A DNA stretch of 64,000 bases from Phycisphaerales bacterium Planc_01 (GTDB lineage Bacteria; Planctomycetota; Phycisphaerae; Sedimentisphaerales; Anaerobacaceae), in assembly GCA_001603075.1 (NCBI GenBank), contig LVBB01000041.1:62001-126000 (forward strand). The letters run 5' to 3'. A program made the translations under genes and the position numbers. How positions within the stretch are numbered: the first letter of the stretch is position 1; each line of letters begins with the position of its first letter. Positions 16,961 through 27,306 of the stretch are shown here, piece after piece. Below the pieces are notes generated by a model that was not told the origin of the DNA, searched no databases, and worked only from the letters and a program-made list of their open reading frames with translations.

Positions 16961-19120
16961 ATGTCCCACCTCGTCGAAGCGCACAACACCACGTCGAAAA
17001 CGCTCACCCCCCTGCCGTGCCGGTTTGCCGCCGTCCGCAAACGAGACGGCAGACAGGCCCCGTTCGACGCATCGAAGATCCAGGAGGCCATTCGAAAGGC
17101 GGCAGAGGCGACGGGCGAGTTCGGGCCGGAGACGGCCGGCCAACTGACCGTCCGCGTCCTGAGCCTGGCCCAGATGACCCTGACGACAAGCGAGCCGGGC
17201 GTCGAGCAGTTGCAGGACCTCGTCGAGGACGTCCTGCTCACCAGCCCGTTCAAGAAGACCGCCAAGGCCTATATCCTCTACCGCGACCAGCACGCGCGAA
17301 TCCGCGAACTGGTGCAGAAGGCCGACGTCGACCTGATCGACAACTACCTCAACCAACTGGACTGGCAGGTCCAGGAAAACAGCAACATGGCCTACTCGCT
17401 CCAAGGGCTCAACAACTACATCTCCAGCGAGGTCAGCAAGACCTATTGGCTCAACAAGATCTATCCGCAGAACATCCGCGAGGCGCACGCATCGGGCGAT
17501 TTCCACATGCACGACCTGGGCATGCTCAGCGTCTACTGCGTCGGGTGGGACCTCCACGATCTGCTGCGCTGCGGCTTCCAGGGCGTCGCGGGCAAGACCG
17601 AGAGCAGTCCCGCCCGGCATTTCCGCACCGCCCTCGGGCAGATCGTCAACTTTTTCTATACGCTCCAGGGCGAGGCCGCCGGCGCTCAGGCGTTCTCCAA
17701 TGTGGACACGCTGCTGGCCCCATTCATCCACTATGACGGTCTGGATGAGCGAGAGGTGCGGCAGGCCCTCCAGGAGTTCATCTTCAATGTGAACATCCCC
17801 ACTCGTGTGGGCTTCCAGACACCGTTCACCAATATCACGCTCGATCTGAAACCGCCGACGACGCTGGCCGACCAGCCTGTGGTGATCGGCGGCCGACTGA
17901 TGGACCGCACCTACCGCGAATTCGAGCCCCAGATGCGCATGTTCAACCGGGCCTTTCTCGACGTGATGGCTCAGGGCGACGCCAAGAACCGGGTCTTCAC
18001 GTTCCCGATCTCCACCTATAACATCACCTCCGATTTTGACTGGGACGCGCCGGAGTTGGAGAATCTATGGCAGGTTACAGCCAAATACGGCTTCCCCAAC
18101 TTCGCGAACTTCATCAACAGCGACATGTCGGTGGCCGACGCCCGATCGATGTGTTGCCGCCTGCGTCTGGACCTGCGTCACCTGGAGAAGCGTGGCGGCG
18201 GGCTCTTTGGAGCCAACCCCCTGACCGGCTCGATCGGGGTGGTCACGATCAACATGCCCCGGCTCGGTTACATCAGCGCCGACGAGGGCGAATTCGTCGA
18301 GCGACTCGATCGGCTCATGGACCTGGCCCGCAGCAGCCTGGAGATCAAACGCAAGCTGCTCGAACGGCTCACCGACAGGAACCTCTACCCTTACACGCGG
18401 TTCTATCTCAGGAGCGTCAAGGAACACTATGACCAGTACTGGCACAATCACTTCTCCACAATCGGGCTGGTTGGGATGAATGAGGCCGGCCGGAACCTGT
18501 TGGGAAAGGACATCGGGACCGCCGAGGGCAGGGGCTTTGCCGCCCGAATCCTGGACCACATGCGGGCGTGCCTGCTGGCGTTCCAGGAGGAAACGGGCAA
18601 TCTGTACAACCTCGAAGCCACACCCGCCGAGGGGACCAGCTATCGTCTGGCTCGCCTCGACCGACAGAAGTACCCCGATATCGCCAGCGCCAACACATCG
18701 CCACAGGCCGGCCGGAACGAGCCGTTCTACTCCAACTCGACGCATTTGCCCGTCAACTACACCGACGACATCTGGGAAGTGCTCGAACTCCAGGACGACC
18801 TTCAAGCCAGGTACACCGGGGGCACCGGCCTGCACATCAATCTGGGCGAGGCCGTCGCCGACCCCGGGGCCGTCAAGCAGTTCGTCCGCAAGGTCTGCAC
18901 GAACTACCGGTTGCCCTATTTCACGATCTCCCCGGTGTTCAGCATCTGCACCGAGCACGGCTATTTGCACGGTCGGATTCAACAATGTCCGCACTGTGGC
19001 AGGAACACGGAAGTATATGCCCGCGTGGTCGGCTACCTGCGCCCCGTCGATCAGTGGAACGAGGGCAAACAGGCGGAATTCGAGCAGCGACGCTATTTCC
19101 GGATCAAGGCGACCTCATGA
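16961..19120 (+). CDS. nrdD: Anaerobic (class III) ribonucleoside-triphosphate reductase
   Basis: NrdD reduces ribonucleoside triphosphates to dNTPs without oxygen or B12, using a glycyl radical. The 719-residue protein begins with an ATP-cone (about 20-115, AAVRKRDGRQAPFDASKI) for allosteric control, followed by the barrel. Near the end is the zinc region FSICTEHGYLHG with CPHCG (Cys663, Cys676, Cys679). The radical glycine is Gly691 in ARVVGYLRP, followed by the family's WNEGK. The ATG at 16961 has AAGGAG 7 bases upstream. Longer open frame upstream runs through the riboswitch and is not coding. The stop overlaps nrdG (ATGA). Confidence 0.95.
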   Translation: MSHLVEAHNTTSKTLTPLPCRFAAVRKRDGRQAPFDASKIQEAIRKAAEATGEFGPETAGQLTVRVLSLAQMTLTTSEPGVEQLQDLVEDVLLTSPFKKTAKAYILYRDQHARIRELVQKADVDLIDNYLNQLDWQVQENSNMAYSLQGLNNYISSEVSKTYWLNKIYPQNIREAHASGDFHMHDLGMLSVYCVGWDLHDLLRCGFQGVAGKTESSPARHFRTALGQIVNFFYTLQGEAAGAQAFSNVDTLLAPFIHYDGLDEREVRQALQEFIFNVNIPTRVGFQTPFTNITLDLKPPTTLADQPVVIGGRLMDRTYREFEPQMRMFNRAFLDVMAQGDAKNRVFTFPISTYNITSDFDWDAPELENLWQVTAKYGFPNFANFINSDMSVADARSMCCRLRLDLRHLEKRGGGLFGANPLTGSIGVVTINMPRLGYISADEGEFVERLDRLMDLARSSLEIKRKLLERLTDRNLYPYTRFYLRSVKEHYDQYWHNHFSTIGLVGMNEAGRNLLGKDIGTAEGRGFAARILDHMRACLLAFQEETGNLYNLEATPAEGTSYRLARLDRQKYPDIASANTSPQAGRNEPFYSNSTHLPVNYTDDIWEVLELQDDLQARYTGGTGLHINLGEAVADPGAVKQFVRKVCTNYRLPYFTISPVFSICTEHGYLHGRIQQCPHCGRNTEVYARVVGYLRPVDQWNEGKQAEFEQRRYFRIKATS

Positions 19121-19797
19121 GAATCGGCGGTTTTCAGGCATTGACATTGAGTGACTATCCGGGCCATATGGCGTCGATCGTGTTTACGCAGGGCTGCAAC
19201 TTCCGCTGTCCGTTCTGCCACAACGGATCGCTGCTGACCTGCGACCGCCCGCTCGCCGAGCAGATCGACGAGGGCCGCGTGTTCGATTGCCTGCGGGCCC
19301 GCGCCGCCTTCCTTGACGGCGTGGTCCTCAGCGGCGGCGAGCCGACGATACAAGAGGACCTTATGGCGTTCATCGAACGGGTCAAAACGATGGGACTGAA
19401 GATCAAACTCGATACGAACGGCAGTCGTCCAGAGGTCCTGCGCGACCTGCTGGAGAGTCGACGACTCGACTGCGTGGCGATGGACATCAAGGCCCCGTTC
19501 AGCAAGTACGACCGACTGACCGGCGTCGAGGCGCCCGTCGAGGCCATCCGTGAAAGCATCGCCCTGCTCGTCGAAGGCGAGACGCCGTGCGAGTTCCGCA
19601 CGACGTTCGTTCCCTCGCTGCTGTCGGAAGGTGACATCGACGAGATTCGATCCTACCTGCCGGCCCACACGCGATACACCGTGCAGGCGTTCGTTGCCGA
19701 CAACGCGCTCGACGCATCGCTTCGCTCGGCAGCGGAGCTCCCGCGTGACAAGACAGACGACATCCCTCATCATCTTGACTGGTTTTCAGGAGAGTAG
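19117..19797 (+). CDS. nrdG: Anaerobic ribonucleotide reductase activating protein (radical SAM)
   Basis: NrdG uses a 4Fe-4S cluster and S-adenosylmethionine to place the glycyl radical on NrdD. The protein has 226 residues, the longer form. The CxxxCxxC cluster motif is in TQGCNFRCPFC (Cys27, Cys31, Cys34), and the SAM-binding GGEPT follows near residue 74. The ATG overlaps the nrdD stop, so translation is coupled. Confidence 0.92.
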   Translation: MRIGGFQALTLSDYPGHMASIVFTQGCNFRCPFCHNGSLLTCDRPLAEQIDEGRVFDCLRARAAFLDGVVLSGGEPTIQEDLMAFIERVKTMGLKIKLDTNGSRPEVLRDLLESRRLDCVAMDIKAPFSKYDRLTGVEAPVEAIRESIALLVEGETPCEFRTTFVPSLLSEGDIDEIRSYLPAHTRYTVQAFVADNALDASLRSAAELPRDKTDDIPHHLDWFSGE

Positions 19798-19800
19798 AAC

Positions 19801-22080
19801 ATGGCAATCAGTGCCAGCCTCGGATTTCCCCGCATCGGCGCCCATCGAGAACTGAAGAAAGCCGTGGAGGACTACTGGGCCGGGCGGACCGACCGCCAGG
19901 CCCTTGAAGCGACGGCCAGACGGCTTCGGCTCGACCACTGGCGGCTCCAGAAGGATGCCGGCATCGAGCATATCCCCTCGAACGACTTCTCGCTCTACGA
20001 CCAGGTGCTCGACACGACTTGCATGCTCGGCGCGGTCCCATCGCGATTCGGCTTCGAAGGCCCGCTCGTCGACGTGGACACGTATTTCGCCATGGCCCGA
20101 GGCGCCGAGAAGGCCCACGCGATGGAGATGACCAAGTGGTTCGATACGAACTACCACTACATCGTGCCGGAATTCGAGGCGGGCATGGAATTGCGGCTGG
20201 CGTCCACGAAGATCGTCGATGAGTTCCTCGAAGCCAAAGGCCAGGGCATCCTCACGCGGCCGGTGCTGCTCGGCCCGGTCTCCTATCTGCTCCTGGGCAA
20301 GGCCAAGAGCCCCGACATCGACCCGCTCGATCTGCTCGATCGCGTGCTCTCGGTCTACGTCGAGGTCATCGGCCGGCTCGAATCGGCGGGCGCCGAGTGG
20401 ATTCAGGTCGATGAGCCCGTGCTGGTCCTCGATCTCGATGAGCGAGCCCCCGCCGCGTTCCGGCGTGCCTACGAACGCATCGCCCAGGCAAGGAAATCCC
20501 TGAAGCTGTGCCTGACCACATACTTCGGCCGCCTTGACGGCAACCTCGAATGGGCCATGACGCCGCCCTTCGACGCCATCGGCCTCGACCTGGTTCGGGG
20601 CCCCGACCAACTGGAACGGGCCGTCGCCCTGCTGGGCGAAGGCCGCATGCTGAGCCTGGGCGTCGTCGATGGGCGGAATATCTGGCGGACCGACCTGACC
20701 GGCGCCCTCGATCTGGTCCGGCAGGCGGTTGCGAAGCTCGGACCCGACCGGATCATGGTCGCCCCGTCGTGCTCGCTGCTTCACTGCCCCGTCGATCTGG
20801 CGAACGAACGGGCGCTATCGCCTGAGCTGCGCGAGCGGATGGCCTTCGCCGCCCAGAAACTCGAAGAGATCTGCACACTCACCCGGGGCGTCAACGAAGG
20901 CGCCGGCGCCATCGACGCACAACTGCAGGCCAGTCGCGACATCTTCGCCCGCCGGGATAGCTCCGTCCAGGTCCGCAACCCGGCCGTTCGCAAGCGCCTC
21001 GCCGAGCTTTCGGACGAGATGTTCAAAAGGCACAGCCCCTTCGCCAAGCGCAAACAGACGCAGCAGGTCCGCTTCTGCCTGCCCGCGCTGCCCACAACGA
21101 CGATCGGTTCGTTCCCGCAGACTCGTGAGATCCGCAAGGCGCGGGCCGACTTCAAAGCCGGCGCGCTCGGCGAAGCGGACTACCGACAGGCCATGCAACG
21201 CGAGATCGAAGCGGTGATTCGCTTCCAGGAAGATGTCGGGCTGGACGTTCTGGTCCACGGCGAGCCGGAGCGAAACGACATGGTCGAGTATTTCGGCCAG
21301 TTGCTCGAAGGCGTCGCCTTCACGCAGAACGGCTGGGTGCAGAGCTATGGCTCGCGATGCGTCAAGCCCCCGATCATCTACGGTGACGTCCGCCGGCCCA
21401 GGCCGATGACCGTCGAGTGGAGCACCTACGCCCAGTCGCTGACGGACAAGCCGGTCAAGGGGATGCTGACCGGCCCGATCACCATCCTGCAATGGTCCTT
21501 CGTTCGTGAGGACCAGCCCCGCAAGGACACCGCGTACCAGATCGCCCTGTGCATTCGCGACGAGGTGGCCGACCTGGAGGCGGCTGGCATCGGCATCATC
21601 CAGATCGATGAGCCCGCCATCCGCGAAGGCCTGCCGCTGCGAAAGTCGCTGCGGCCCGAATACCTGCGCTGGGCGGTTGCGGCCTTTCGCCTGGCCACCT
21701 GCGGCGTCGAGGACCGCACCCAGATCCACACGCACATGTGCTACAGCGATTTCAACGAAATCATCGAGGCCATCGCCGGTCTCGACGCCGATGTGATCTC
21801 GATCGAAGCCTCCCGCTCGGACGTCAAGTTGCTCGACGCCTTCGTGGACTACAAATATCCCAACGACATTGGGCCGGGCGTGTATGATATCCACAGCCCG
21901 AGAGTGCCCTCGACCGAAGAGATGGTGGACTTGATCCGGCGGATGGCCCAGACGCTCCGCGTCGGTCAGTTGTGGGTCAACCCCGACTGCGGCCTCAAGA
22001 CGCGGCAGTGGCCCGAGGTCGAGGCGTCTCTGAAGAACATGGTCCTCGCCGCTCGGAAGATGCGAGAGGAATTGGCGTGA
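19801..22080 (+). CDS. metE: Cobalamin-independent methionine synthase
   Basis: MetE transfers a methyl group from 5-methyltetrahydropteroyl-triglutamate to homocysteine. The length, 759 residues, matches the two-barrel enzyme. The N-terminal half starts [20 protein letters not shown]. The C-terminal catalytic half contains [23 protein letters not shown], the zinc ligands His and Cys in HTHMCYSDF, and the last Cys in [10 protein letters not shown]. It starts 3 bases after the nrdG stop, with AGGAG in the nrdG end. Its place under a B12 riboswitch fits its role as the B12-free alternative to MetH. Confidence 0.96.
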   Translation: MAISASLGFPRIGAHRELKKAVEDYWAGRTDRQALEATARRLRLDHWRLQKDAGIEHIPSNDFSLYDQVLDTTCMLGAVPSRFGFEGPLVDVDTYFAMARGAEKAHAMEMTKWFDTNYHYIVPEFEAGMELRLASTKIVDEFLEAKGQGILTRPVLLGPVSYLLLGKAKSPDIDPLDLLDRVLSVYVEVIGRLESAGAEWIQVDEPVLVLDLDERAPAAFRRAYERIAQARKSLKLCLTTYFGRLDGNLEWAMTPPFDAIGLDLVRGPDQLERAVALLGEGRMLSLGVVDGRNIWRTDLTGALDLVRQAVAKLGPDRIMVAPSCSLLHCPVDLANERALSPELRERMAFAAQKLEEICTLTRGVNEGAGAIDAQLQASRDIFARRDSSVQVRNPAVRKRLAELSDEMFKRHSPFAKRKQTQQVRFCLPALPTTTIGSFPQTREIRKARADFKAGALGEADYRQAMQREIEAVIRFQEDVGLDVLVHGEPERNDMVEYFGQLLEGVAFTQNGWVQSYGSRCVKPPIIYGDVRRPRPMTVEWSTYAQSLTDKPVKGMLTGPITILQWSFVREDQPRKDTAYQIALCIRDEVADLEAAGIGIIQIDEPAIREGLPLRKSLRPEYLRWAVAAFRLATCGVEDRTQIHTHMCYSDFNEIIEAIAGLDADVISIEASRSDVKLLDAFVDYKYPNDIGPGVYDIHSPRVPSTEEMVDLIRRMAQTLRVGQLWVNPDCGLKTRQWPEVEASLKNMVLAARKMREELA

Positions 22081-22111
22081 TCGCCGCAACGATCAGAACA
22101 GGAGCAAACCG

Positions 22112-22678
22112 ATGAGCATACGCCCGGACGTGTGGATCAAGAAGATGGCGATCGAACAGCGGATGATCGAGCCGTTCATCGAGCGGCAGGTGCGCCAGCG
22201 AGACGGCCGTTCCGTCGTTTCTTACGGCCTGTCCTCCTTCGGTTACGACATTCGCGTGTCGCGGCACTTCCGCATCTTCACCAACGTCTATGGATCGGTC
22301 GTCGATCCCAAGGCGTTCGACGCCAGAGGACTGGTCGAAGTCGAAGGCGATGTCTGCCTGATCCCGCCCAACAGCTTCGCGCTGGCCCTGAGCGTCGAGA
22401 CGTTCCGCATCCCCAAGAACGTGCTGACCCTCTGCGTGGGCAAGTCCACCTACGCCCGCTGCGGGATCATCGTCAACGTCACGCCCTTCGAGCCGGGCTG
22501 GGAGGGCCGGGCCGTGCTGGAGATCTCCAACACCACGCCCCTGCCGGCCAAGGTGTACGCCGACGAGGGGCTCGCGCAGGTCCTGTTCTTCGAGTCCGAG
22601 ACGCCCTGTGAGGTCTCCTACGCCGACCGCTGCGGAAAGTACCAGCACCAGGACGATATCGCCCTGCCCCACGTGTAG
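22112..22678 (+). CDS. dcd: dCTP deaminase
   Basis: This 188-residue enzyme of the dUTPase/Dcd trimer family makes dUTP from dCTP. It shows [31 protein letters not shown], the active-site block [11 protein letters not shown], and [14 protein letters not shown] with the catalytic Glu. The C-terminal [13 protein letters not shown] closes over the substrate. A bifunctional deaminase/dUTPase cannot be excluded by eye. It lies 31 bases after metE and probably ends the operon. It links to NrdD, which supplies dCTP. The stop is 12 bases from the convergent GH13 stop. Confidence 0.9.
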   Translation: MSIRPDVWIKKMAIEQRMIEPFIERQVRQRDGRSVVSYGLSSFGYDIRVSRHFRIFTNVYGSVVDPKAFDARGLVEVEGDVCLIPPNSFALALSVETFRIPKNVLTLCVGKSTYARCGIIVNVTPFEPGWEGRAVLEISNTTPLPAKVYADEGLAQVLFFESETPCEVSYADRCGKYQHQDDIALPHV

Positions 22679-22690
22679 CGCGACCACCCA

Positions 22691-24469
22691 TCATTGGGAA
22701 AGAAGGACCGCGCTGTACGCCGCCAGGGCGATGGTCCCTGACGCCGGTTGGCCATCATATCCCTGTGGCTCGGCCGTCACGGCCGGGCCGCCCAGGTCGC
22801 CGAATTCCTGATCGTACGCCTTGCTGTCGCTGTTGAACCGGACCGACCAGTGGCCTACAGCAGGCAGACCGATCCGGTAATCGCGCCGCGGCTCGGCAGA
22901 GAAGTTCGCGGCGACCACCACACTGTCGGCCGGCCCGCCCCGGTCCCATCGGTGATAGGCAAGGACCTTCTGCTCCTGATTGACATGGAAGACCTCGGCG
23001 TTCTGCCCGCACAGCCCCCGGGTGTAGCCGCCCCGGTTCAGACGCAGGCCAATCAGGTCCTTGTATAAGCGCAGGATGCCGACGAACCGCTCCTTCTTCG
23101 ACCAATCGATCGGATCGTCGTCGCGAAACCAGTCGTCTTCGAGGAACTCCTGCCCCTGGAAGATCATCGGAATGCCCGGCGCCGTGAACACCAGGGCCGC
23201 GCCTAGCGTCGATCGCTTCTTCGCAATCCACGTTGCGGCGTGGTCAGGCGCCAGCTCTTCCGGAATGCGGGCCTTGCCGTTGGCCACCTCATCATGCGAT
23301 TCGGTGTAGATCACGCGTGCGAATGCATCGTGGCCGACGCGGCGCACGATCGCGTCACGCACCGCGTGGAGATTTCGCGCCGCATCGTCGGCGGCGAGAA
23401 GAGCCTGACGAACCTCGTGCACGAATCGCCCATCCCACTGCGTGTTGAATCCCGCACCGCCGTCCTGGTGGGCCGCGACGAGTGCGGCATCGTCCTGCAT
23501 GTCTTCGGCAATGGTCAGGGCGTCAGGCCGGGCCTTGTGGATCTCCTGATTGATCCACTGCATCAGCGACCAGCCGTCGGGAAGATCGCCCTCCGGACCC
23601 CGGTGGCCGTGCACGTTACGGATATGGCTCGTCGCATCGAAACGCAGACCATCGACGCCATAGTCCCGAATCCACATCAGAGCGTTGTCGCGAAGGTACT
23701 CGCGAACCTCGCCCCGGCCGAAATCCGGGCGCGTATGACCCCAGGGCGTCTGGGCTCGCTCGTCGTTGTAGAAGTAGATGCCGCCTCCGTCGTTTTCACT
23801 CCAGCCGTCGAACTGCCACAGGCAAAGATCGTCGGGACCGAGATGGTTGTAGACCACATCGACGATCACGGCGATCCCCGACTCGTGGGCCCTGGTGACG
23901 AAGTCGCGAAAGGACGCCGGCGTGCCATAGTCGCTCTCGACGGCGAAGATATGCGACGGGTTGTAGCCCCAGGAGTAGCCGCCGGGAAACTCGCTCAGCG
24001 GCATGACCTCGATGGCGTTGACGCCCAACTCCTTCAGGTGGTCCAGGCGCTCCAGAGCGCCCTCCAGGTTGCCCGGACCGGACTGCCCGTGCTTTCCGAA
24101 GGTGCCAATGTGCAGTTCGTAAATCACCATTTCATTCAACGGCGCCGGCGTGAACGGACGGATTCCTCCGACCGCCGCCATGACGATCGCATTGCCGACC
24201 GAACTCGTCACATTGCGCGCGTAGGGATCGATCTTGAGCCTCTCGCCCGCATCCGAAACAATCCGGAAGCGGTACTCATCGCCCACCTTCGCGCCCGCGA
24301 CATCGCCCGACCACCATCCGCCGCGCTGCCTGTTGAGCCGATGGCCGGTCTTGTCCCAATCGTTGAATGTGCCAACGACATACACCTGGCCGGCGTGCGG
24401 GGCCCACACGCCAAACCGCACACCGCCTTCGTAAGCAACGGCGCCTTTCACACGGGTCTTCCGCTCCAT
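22691..24469 (-). CDS. GH13 alpha-glucan enzyme, branching-enzyme or trehalohydrolase type
   Basis: This is a 592-residue protein with an N-terminal CBM48-like beta domain (about 15-95, VRFGVWAPHAGQVYVVGTFN) and a GH13 barrel. The catalytic residues are Asp278 (GLRFDATSHI), Glu322 (TIAEDM) and Asp393 (ESHDEVAN). DVVYNHLGPDDL is the first conserved region. A C-terminal beta domain follows. The layout fits 1,4-alpha-glucan branching enzyme or malto-oligosyltrehalose trehalohydrolase. No TreY/TreS gene is nearby, while a glucan phosphorylase is, so a role in glycogen is more likely. The ATG at 24469 has GGAGGG 11 bases upstream. It follows hemB by 35 bases on the same strand. Confidence 0.82.
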   Translation of the reverse strand: MERKTRVKGAVAYEGGVRFGVWAPHAGQVYVVGTFNDWDKTGHRLNRQRGGWWSGDVAGAKVGDEYRFRIVSDAGERLKIDPYARNVTSSVGNAIVMAAVGGIRPFTPAPLNEMVIYELHIGTFGKHGQSGPGNLEGALERLDHLKELGVNAIEVMPLSEFPGGYSWGYNPSHIFAVESDYGTPASFRDFVTRAHESGIAVIVDVVYNHLGPDDLCLWQFDGWSENDGGGIYFYNDERAQTPWGHTRPDFGRGEVREYLRDNALMWIRDYGVDGLRFDATSHIRNVHGHRGPEGDLPDGWSLMQWINQEIHKARPDALTIAEDMQDDAALVAAHQDGGAGFNTQWDGRFVHEVRQALLAADDAARNLHAVRDAIVRRVGHDAFARVIYTESHDEVANGKARIPEELAPDHAATWIAKKRSTLGAALVFTAPGIPMIFQGQEFLEDDWFRDDDPIDWSKKERFVGILRLYKDLIGLRLNRGGYTRGLCGQNAEVFHVNQEQKVLAYHRWDRGGPADSVVVAANFSAEPRRDYRIGLPAVGHWSVRFNSDSKAYDQEFGDLGGPAVTAEPQGYDGQPASGTIALAAYSAVLLSQ

Positions 24470-24504
24470 GAGTGAATACGCCCTCCAGTGAGAGAGTACG
24501 GGGT

Positions 24505-25503
24505 CTACCTGCGTTTGAGTAACGAGGCGGCGGCCTTGGCGTGGTAGGTGATGACGATGTCGGCGCCGGCGCGTTTGATGCTGGTCAGGACTTCCATCAT
24601 GGCGGCGTCGCGGTCGAGCAGGCCTCGCTCGGCGGCCGCGTGGAGCATCATGTACTCGCCGCTGACGTTGTACGCGGCGACGGGACAGTCGAACTGCTGG
24701 CGGGCGCGGCAGATCACGTCGAGAAAGCTCAACGCCGGCTTGACCATCACCATGTCGGCGCCTTCCTCGATATCGAGGGCGATCTCGCGAACGGCCTCGC
24801 GGGCGTTGGCCGGGTCCATCTGGTAGGTCTTGCGGTCGCCCAGCCCGGCGGAGGCCATTTCGGGCGACGGCGCCGATTCTGCGGCATCGCGGAACGGGCC
24901 GTAAAAGGCGGAGGCAAACTTGGCCGCATACGACAGGATCGCCACGTGGTCGAAGCCGTTCCTCTCCAACACCTGACGGATTGCGCCGATCCGGCCGTCC
25001 ATCATGTCCGACGGCGCCACGACATCGGCGCCCGCCTGGGCATGCGACAGCGCCATCTTCGCCAGCAGCTCGCACGTCGCGTCGTTGTTGAGGCGGTGGT
25101 TCTTAATCACGCCACAGTGGCCTGTAGTCGTGTAGGCACACAGGCACACGTCGGTAATCACGAGCAGATCGGGGACCCTCTTCTTGATCGCCTGAATCGC
25201 CTTCTGGACTGCCCCATTTTCCGACCAGGCCTCCGAGCCCTTCTCGTCCTTCGCTTCCGGCAGGCCAAAGAGCAAAACCGCCGGGATGCCGAGATCGGCG
25301 ACCTCGGCTGCCTCGTCGGCGATGCAATCGGCCGAGAGATGGAAGCAGTCGGCCATCGAAGCAATCGGCTCCTTGACATCGCGCCCCGGACAGGCAAATA
25401 ACGGATAGACCAGATCGTCGACGCGCAACGTCGTCTCGCGCACCATCCGCCGCATCGCGGTGCTGCTGCGAAGCCGCCGCATTCGAGTTTCGGGAAAACC
25501 CAT
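24505..25503 (-). CDS. hemB: Porphobilinogen synthase
   Basis: HemB condenses two 5-aminolevulinates to porphobilinogen. The protein has 332 residues. The zinc site is DVCLCAYTTTGHCG with three cysteines. The Schiff-base lysines are in LSYAAKFAS and MVMVKPALS, and the flanking SGEYMM loop is present. AAGGGG precedes the ATG. It belongs to the hem gene group, after the BNR/LamG gene (72-base gap). Confidence 0.95.
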   Translation of the reverse strand: MGFPETRMRRLRSSTAMRRMVRETTLRVDDLVYPLFACPGRDVKEPIASMADCFHLSADCIADEAAEVADLGIPAVLLFGLPEAKDEKGSEAWSENGAVQKAIQAIKKRVPDLLVITDVCLCAYTTTGHCGVIKNHRLNNDATCELLAKMALSHAQAGADVVAPSDMMDGRIGAIRQVLERNGFDHVAILSYAAKFASAFYGPFRDAAESAPSPEMASAGLGDRKTYQMDPANAREAVREIALDIEEGADMVMVKPALSFLDVICRARQQFDCPVAAYNVSGEYMMLHAAAERGLLDRDAAMMEVLTSIKRAGADIVITYHAKAAASLLKRR

Positions 25504-25575
25504 GTCAACACCCCTTCAAGTTCAAGTCTCCGTTACGCCCGCACATATATCCGCCGACGACCCGCACGTCAAGAT

Positions 25576-27306
25576 TCAGCGACCATCGAGGCCGGCGAGG
25601 TAGTTGCCGACGGCTTCGCTGGTGCGCAGGGATCGATTGTAGATGCGCAGGTGGTGGATGCGGCCGCCGAATCCCGGGACGACCCGAAGCGATCCGCCGA
25701 GGTCGGCCAGACGCAGATCGGCATCGAAGCGACCCCAGCCGAATTGGCGGTCCGAGCCACCATCGCAGAGTCGACCGTCGATGACAAATGTAATGATTCT
25801 CGGGCCGGCGTCGACATTCGCGACGATGTGGTGCAGTTGTCCCACCTTGAGAAGCCCGCCATCGCAACTCCAGCGGCTCTCGATATCGCCGTCGTTCAGG
25901 ATGATCTCGACGGCGCCGCCCGATGCGGTCCGTAAGTACACCCCCTGCCCTTGCTCGTTGCGGCCGTCCAGAATCGTCCGGCCGGGCGTCAGCGACTCGA
26001 ACTCGATCCAGAGATCGATGGCAAGGCCCTCGATGACACGGACCCGCTCGCGGGGCGCGATCGTGCTGTTCTCAAACTGATTCCAGAGCCCTTCGAGCAA
26101 AGTTCGGTCGACTGGGTGAACGCGGGCGATGGTCTTCTGCGTCTCGGTCAGATAGAATTCGCCCTCGTCTTCGATCAGGTCGGGATAGCTCATGCGGACG
26201 CGCGGATCGTCGTCATAGAGCACGATCTCCGGCTGCGACCAGCGAATGACCTTGCCGTCGGTCGCATCGGCCTCGACGCCTCCGCAGAGCCAGGCGGGAT
26301 TGCGGTCGTCGTACGTGCGGCCTCCGTGATTGTGGAACCAGTAGAGGTACTTGCCGTTGGCGCACTTCCATGCGAAGTTGGCGGCACGCGGGTGCTTGAT
26401 GAGCCGGCCGTCGGCATAGCGCATGTACTGCGGCGGGCTCCAGGTGCGTCCACCGTCTCGGCTGTAGGTGCACGCCGGATGGCCGTCGGTCGTGCGGTAG
26501 ACGCAGAAGAACGAGCCGTCGGGCAGGACGCAGAAGTTCTGCTCCTCGGCAATCGGACCGCCGCCGGCCGGCGCGCGCAGGCCGACGTCCCCATCGGGCA
26601 ATGTTCGCCACGTCACACGATTCGGGTCGGCCTCGGTTACAAGATTGTCGCTCGCCAGCAGCACGCCTTCGGTCCGAGCGAGAAAGGCCTGCCCGAACCG
26701 GCCGACCTTGTGCAGCGGAACGTAGGCGACGCCGTCGTGGATGAAGGGCTTGCCGACATTCCAGAAGAACCGCACCGCACCGCCGTACGGGTTCTCGCGG
26801 TCGATCTCGAACTCGCGTACAGGGATGACAAAACGCTGCTGCGACCACGTGCGGCCGTGGTCATCGCTGTACTTGAAGACGTAGTAGCCCAGCGTATCGA
26901 CACGGCTGCACCAGCCGCCCTTGTACGGCGGATCGTCGGCCTTGACGCGACGCAGGTTGTCGGTGTTGTGGTTGTAGAAGGCGAAGATGCGCCCGCTCGG
27001 CGCCTTCAGCAACACCGCGTACGATGATTCCGGTCCATCCGCCGGCTCGACGTCGACCGGCGGCGACCACGTCCGGCCCCGATCCGCACTTCGCAGCGTC
27101 ACAACATGCTGGCCGACGGCGCCTTCGTGGCCCGAGCCGGTCGTGAGAATGCACAGCCACGCGCCATCATCGGTTTGGACAACGTATGGCTGATCGGCAT
27201 AATTCTCCGTCGGGATCTCCCAGCCCGTGCGGATATTTCGCATGTCCTCGGCGGCAATTCTGACCGCCATCAGTGCAACAAGCAGAAGTATGCGCCATCC
27301 TGTCAC
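25576..27306 (-). CDS. Secreted sialidase-like BNR protein with LamG domain
   Basis: This 576-residue protein has a signal peptide (about 1-19). The six-bladed beta-propeller region (about 25-400) carries Asp-box repeats SADRGRTWS, SDDHGRTWS and SRDGGRTWS. A LamG/concanavalin-like domain (about 420-576) ends in GGRIHHLRIYNRSL. Such proteins are exo-glycosidases or sugar-binding propellers. I cannot confirm the sialidase Arg triad or Tyr/Glu pair, so hydrolase activity is uncertain. The start is GTG overlapping the cobA-hemD stop (GTGA), which is odd for an exported glycan protein inside a hem operon. Confidence 0.8.
   Translation of the reverse strand: MTGWRILLLVALMAVRIAAEDMRNIRTGWEIPTENYADQPYVVQTDDGAWLCILTTGSGHEGAVGQHVVTLRSADRGRTWSPPVDVEPADGPESSYAVLLKAPSGRIFAFYNHNTDNLRRVKADDPPYKGGWCSRVDTLGYYVFKYSDDHGRTWSQQRFVIPVREFEIDRENPYGGAVRFFWNVGKPFIHDGVAYVPLHKVGRFGQAFLARTEGVLLASDNLVTEADPNRVTWRTLPDGDVGLRAPAGGGPIAEEQNFCVLPDGSFFCVYRTTDGHPACTYSRDGGRTWSPPQYMRYADGRLIKHPRAANFAWKCANGKYLYWFHNHGGRTYDDRNPAWLCGGVEADATDGKVIRWSQPEIVLYDDDPRVRMSYPDLIEDEGEFYLTETQKTIARVHPVDRTLLEGLWNQFENSTIAPRERVRVIEGLAIDLWIEFESLTPGRTILDGRNEQGQGVYLRTASGGAVEIILNDGDIESRWSCDGGLLKVGQLHHIVANVDAGPRIITFVIDGRLCDGGSDRQFGWGRFDADLRLADLGGSLRVVPGFGGRIHHLRIYNRSLRTSEAVGNYLAGLDGR

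Noticed and set aside
22691-24469. Malto-oligosyltrehalose trehalohydrolase as a firm name
   Set aside because: The domain plan is compatible, but no TreY is nearby and a glucan phosphorylase is. I left the name at GH13 level.
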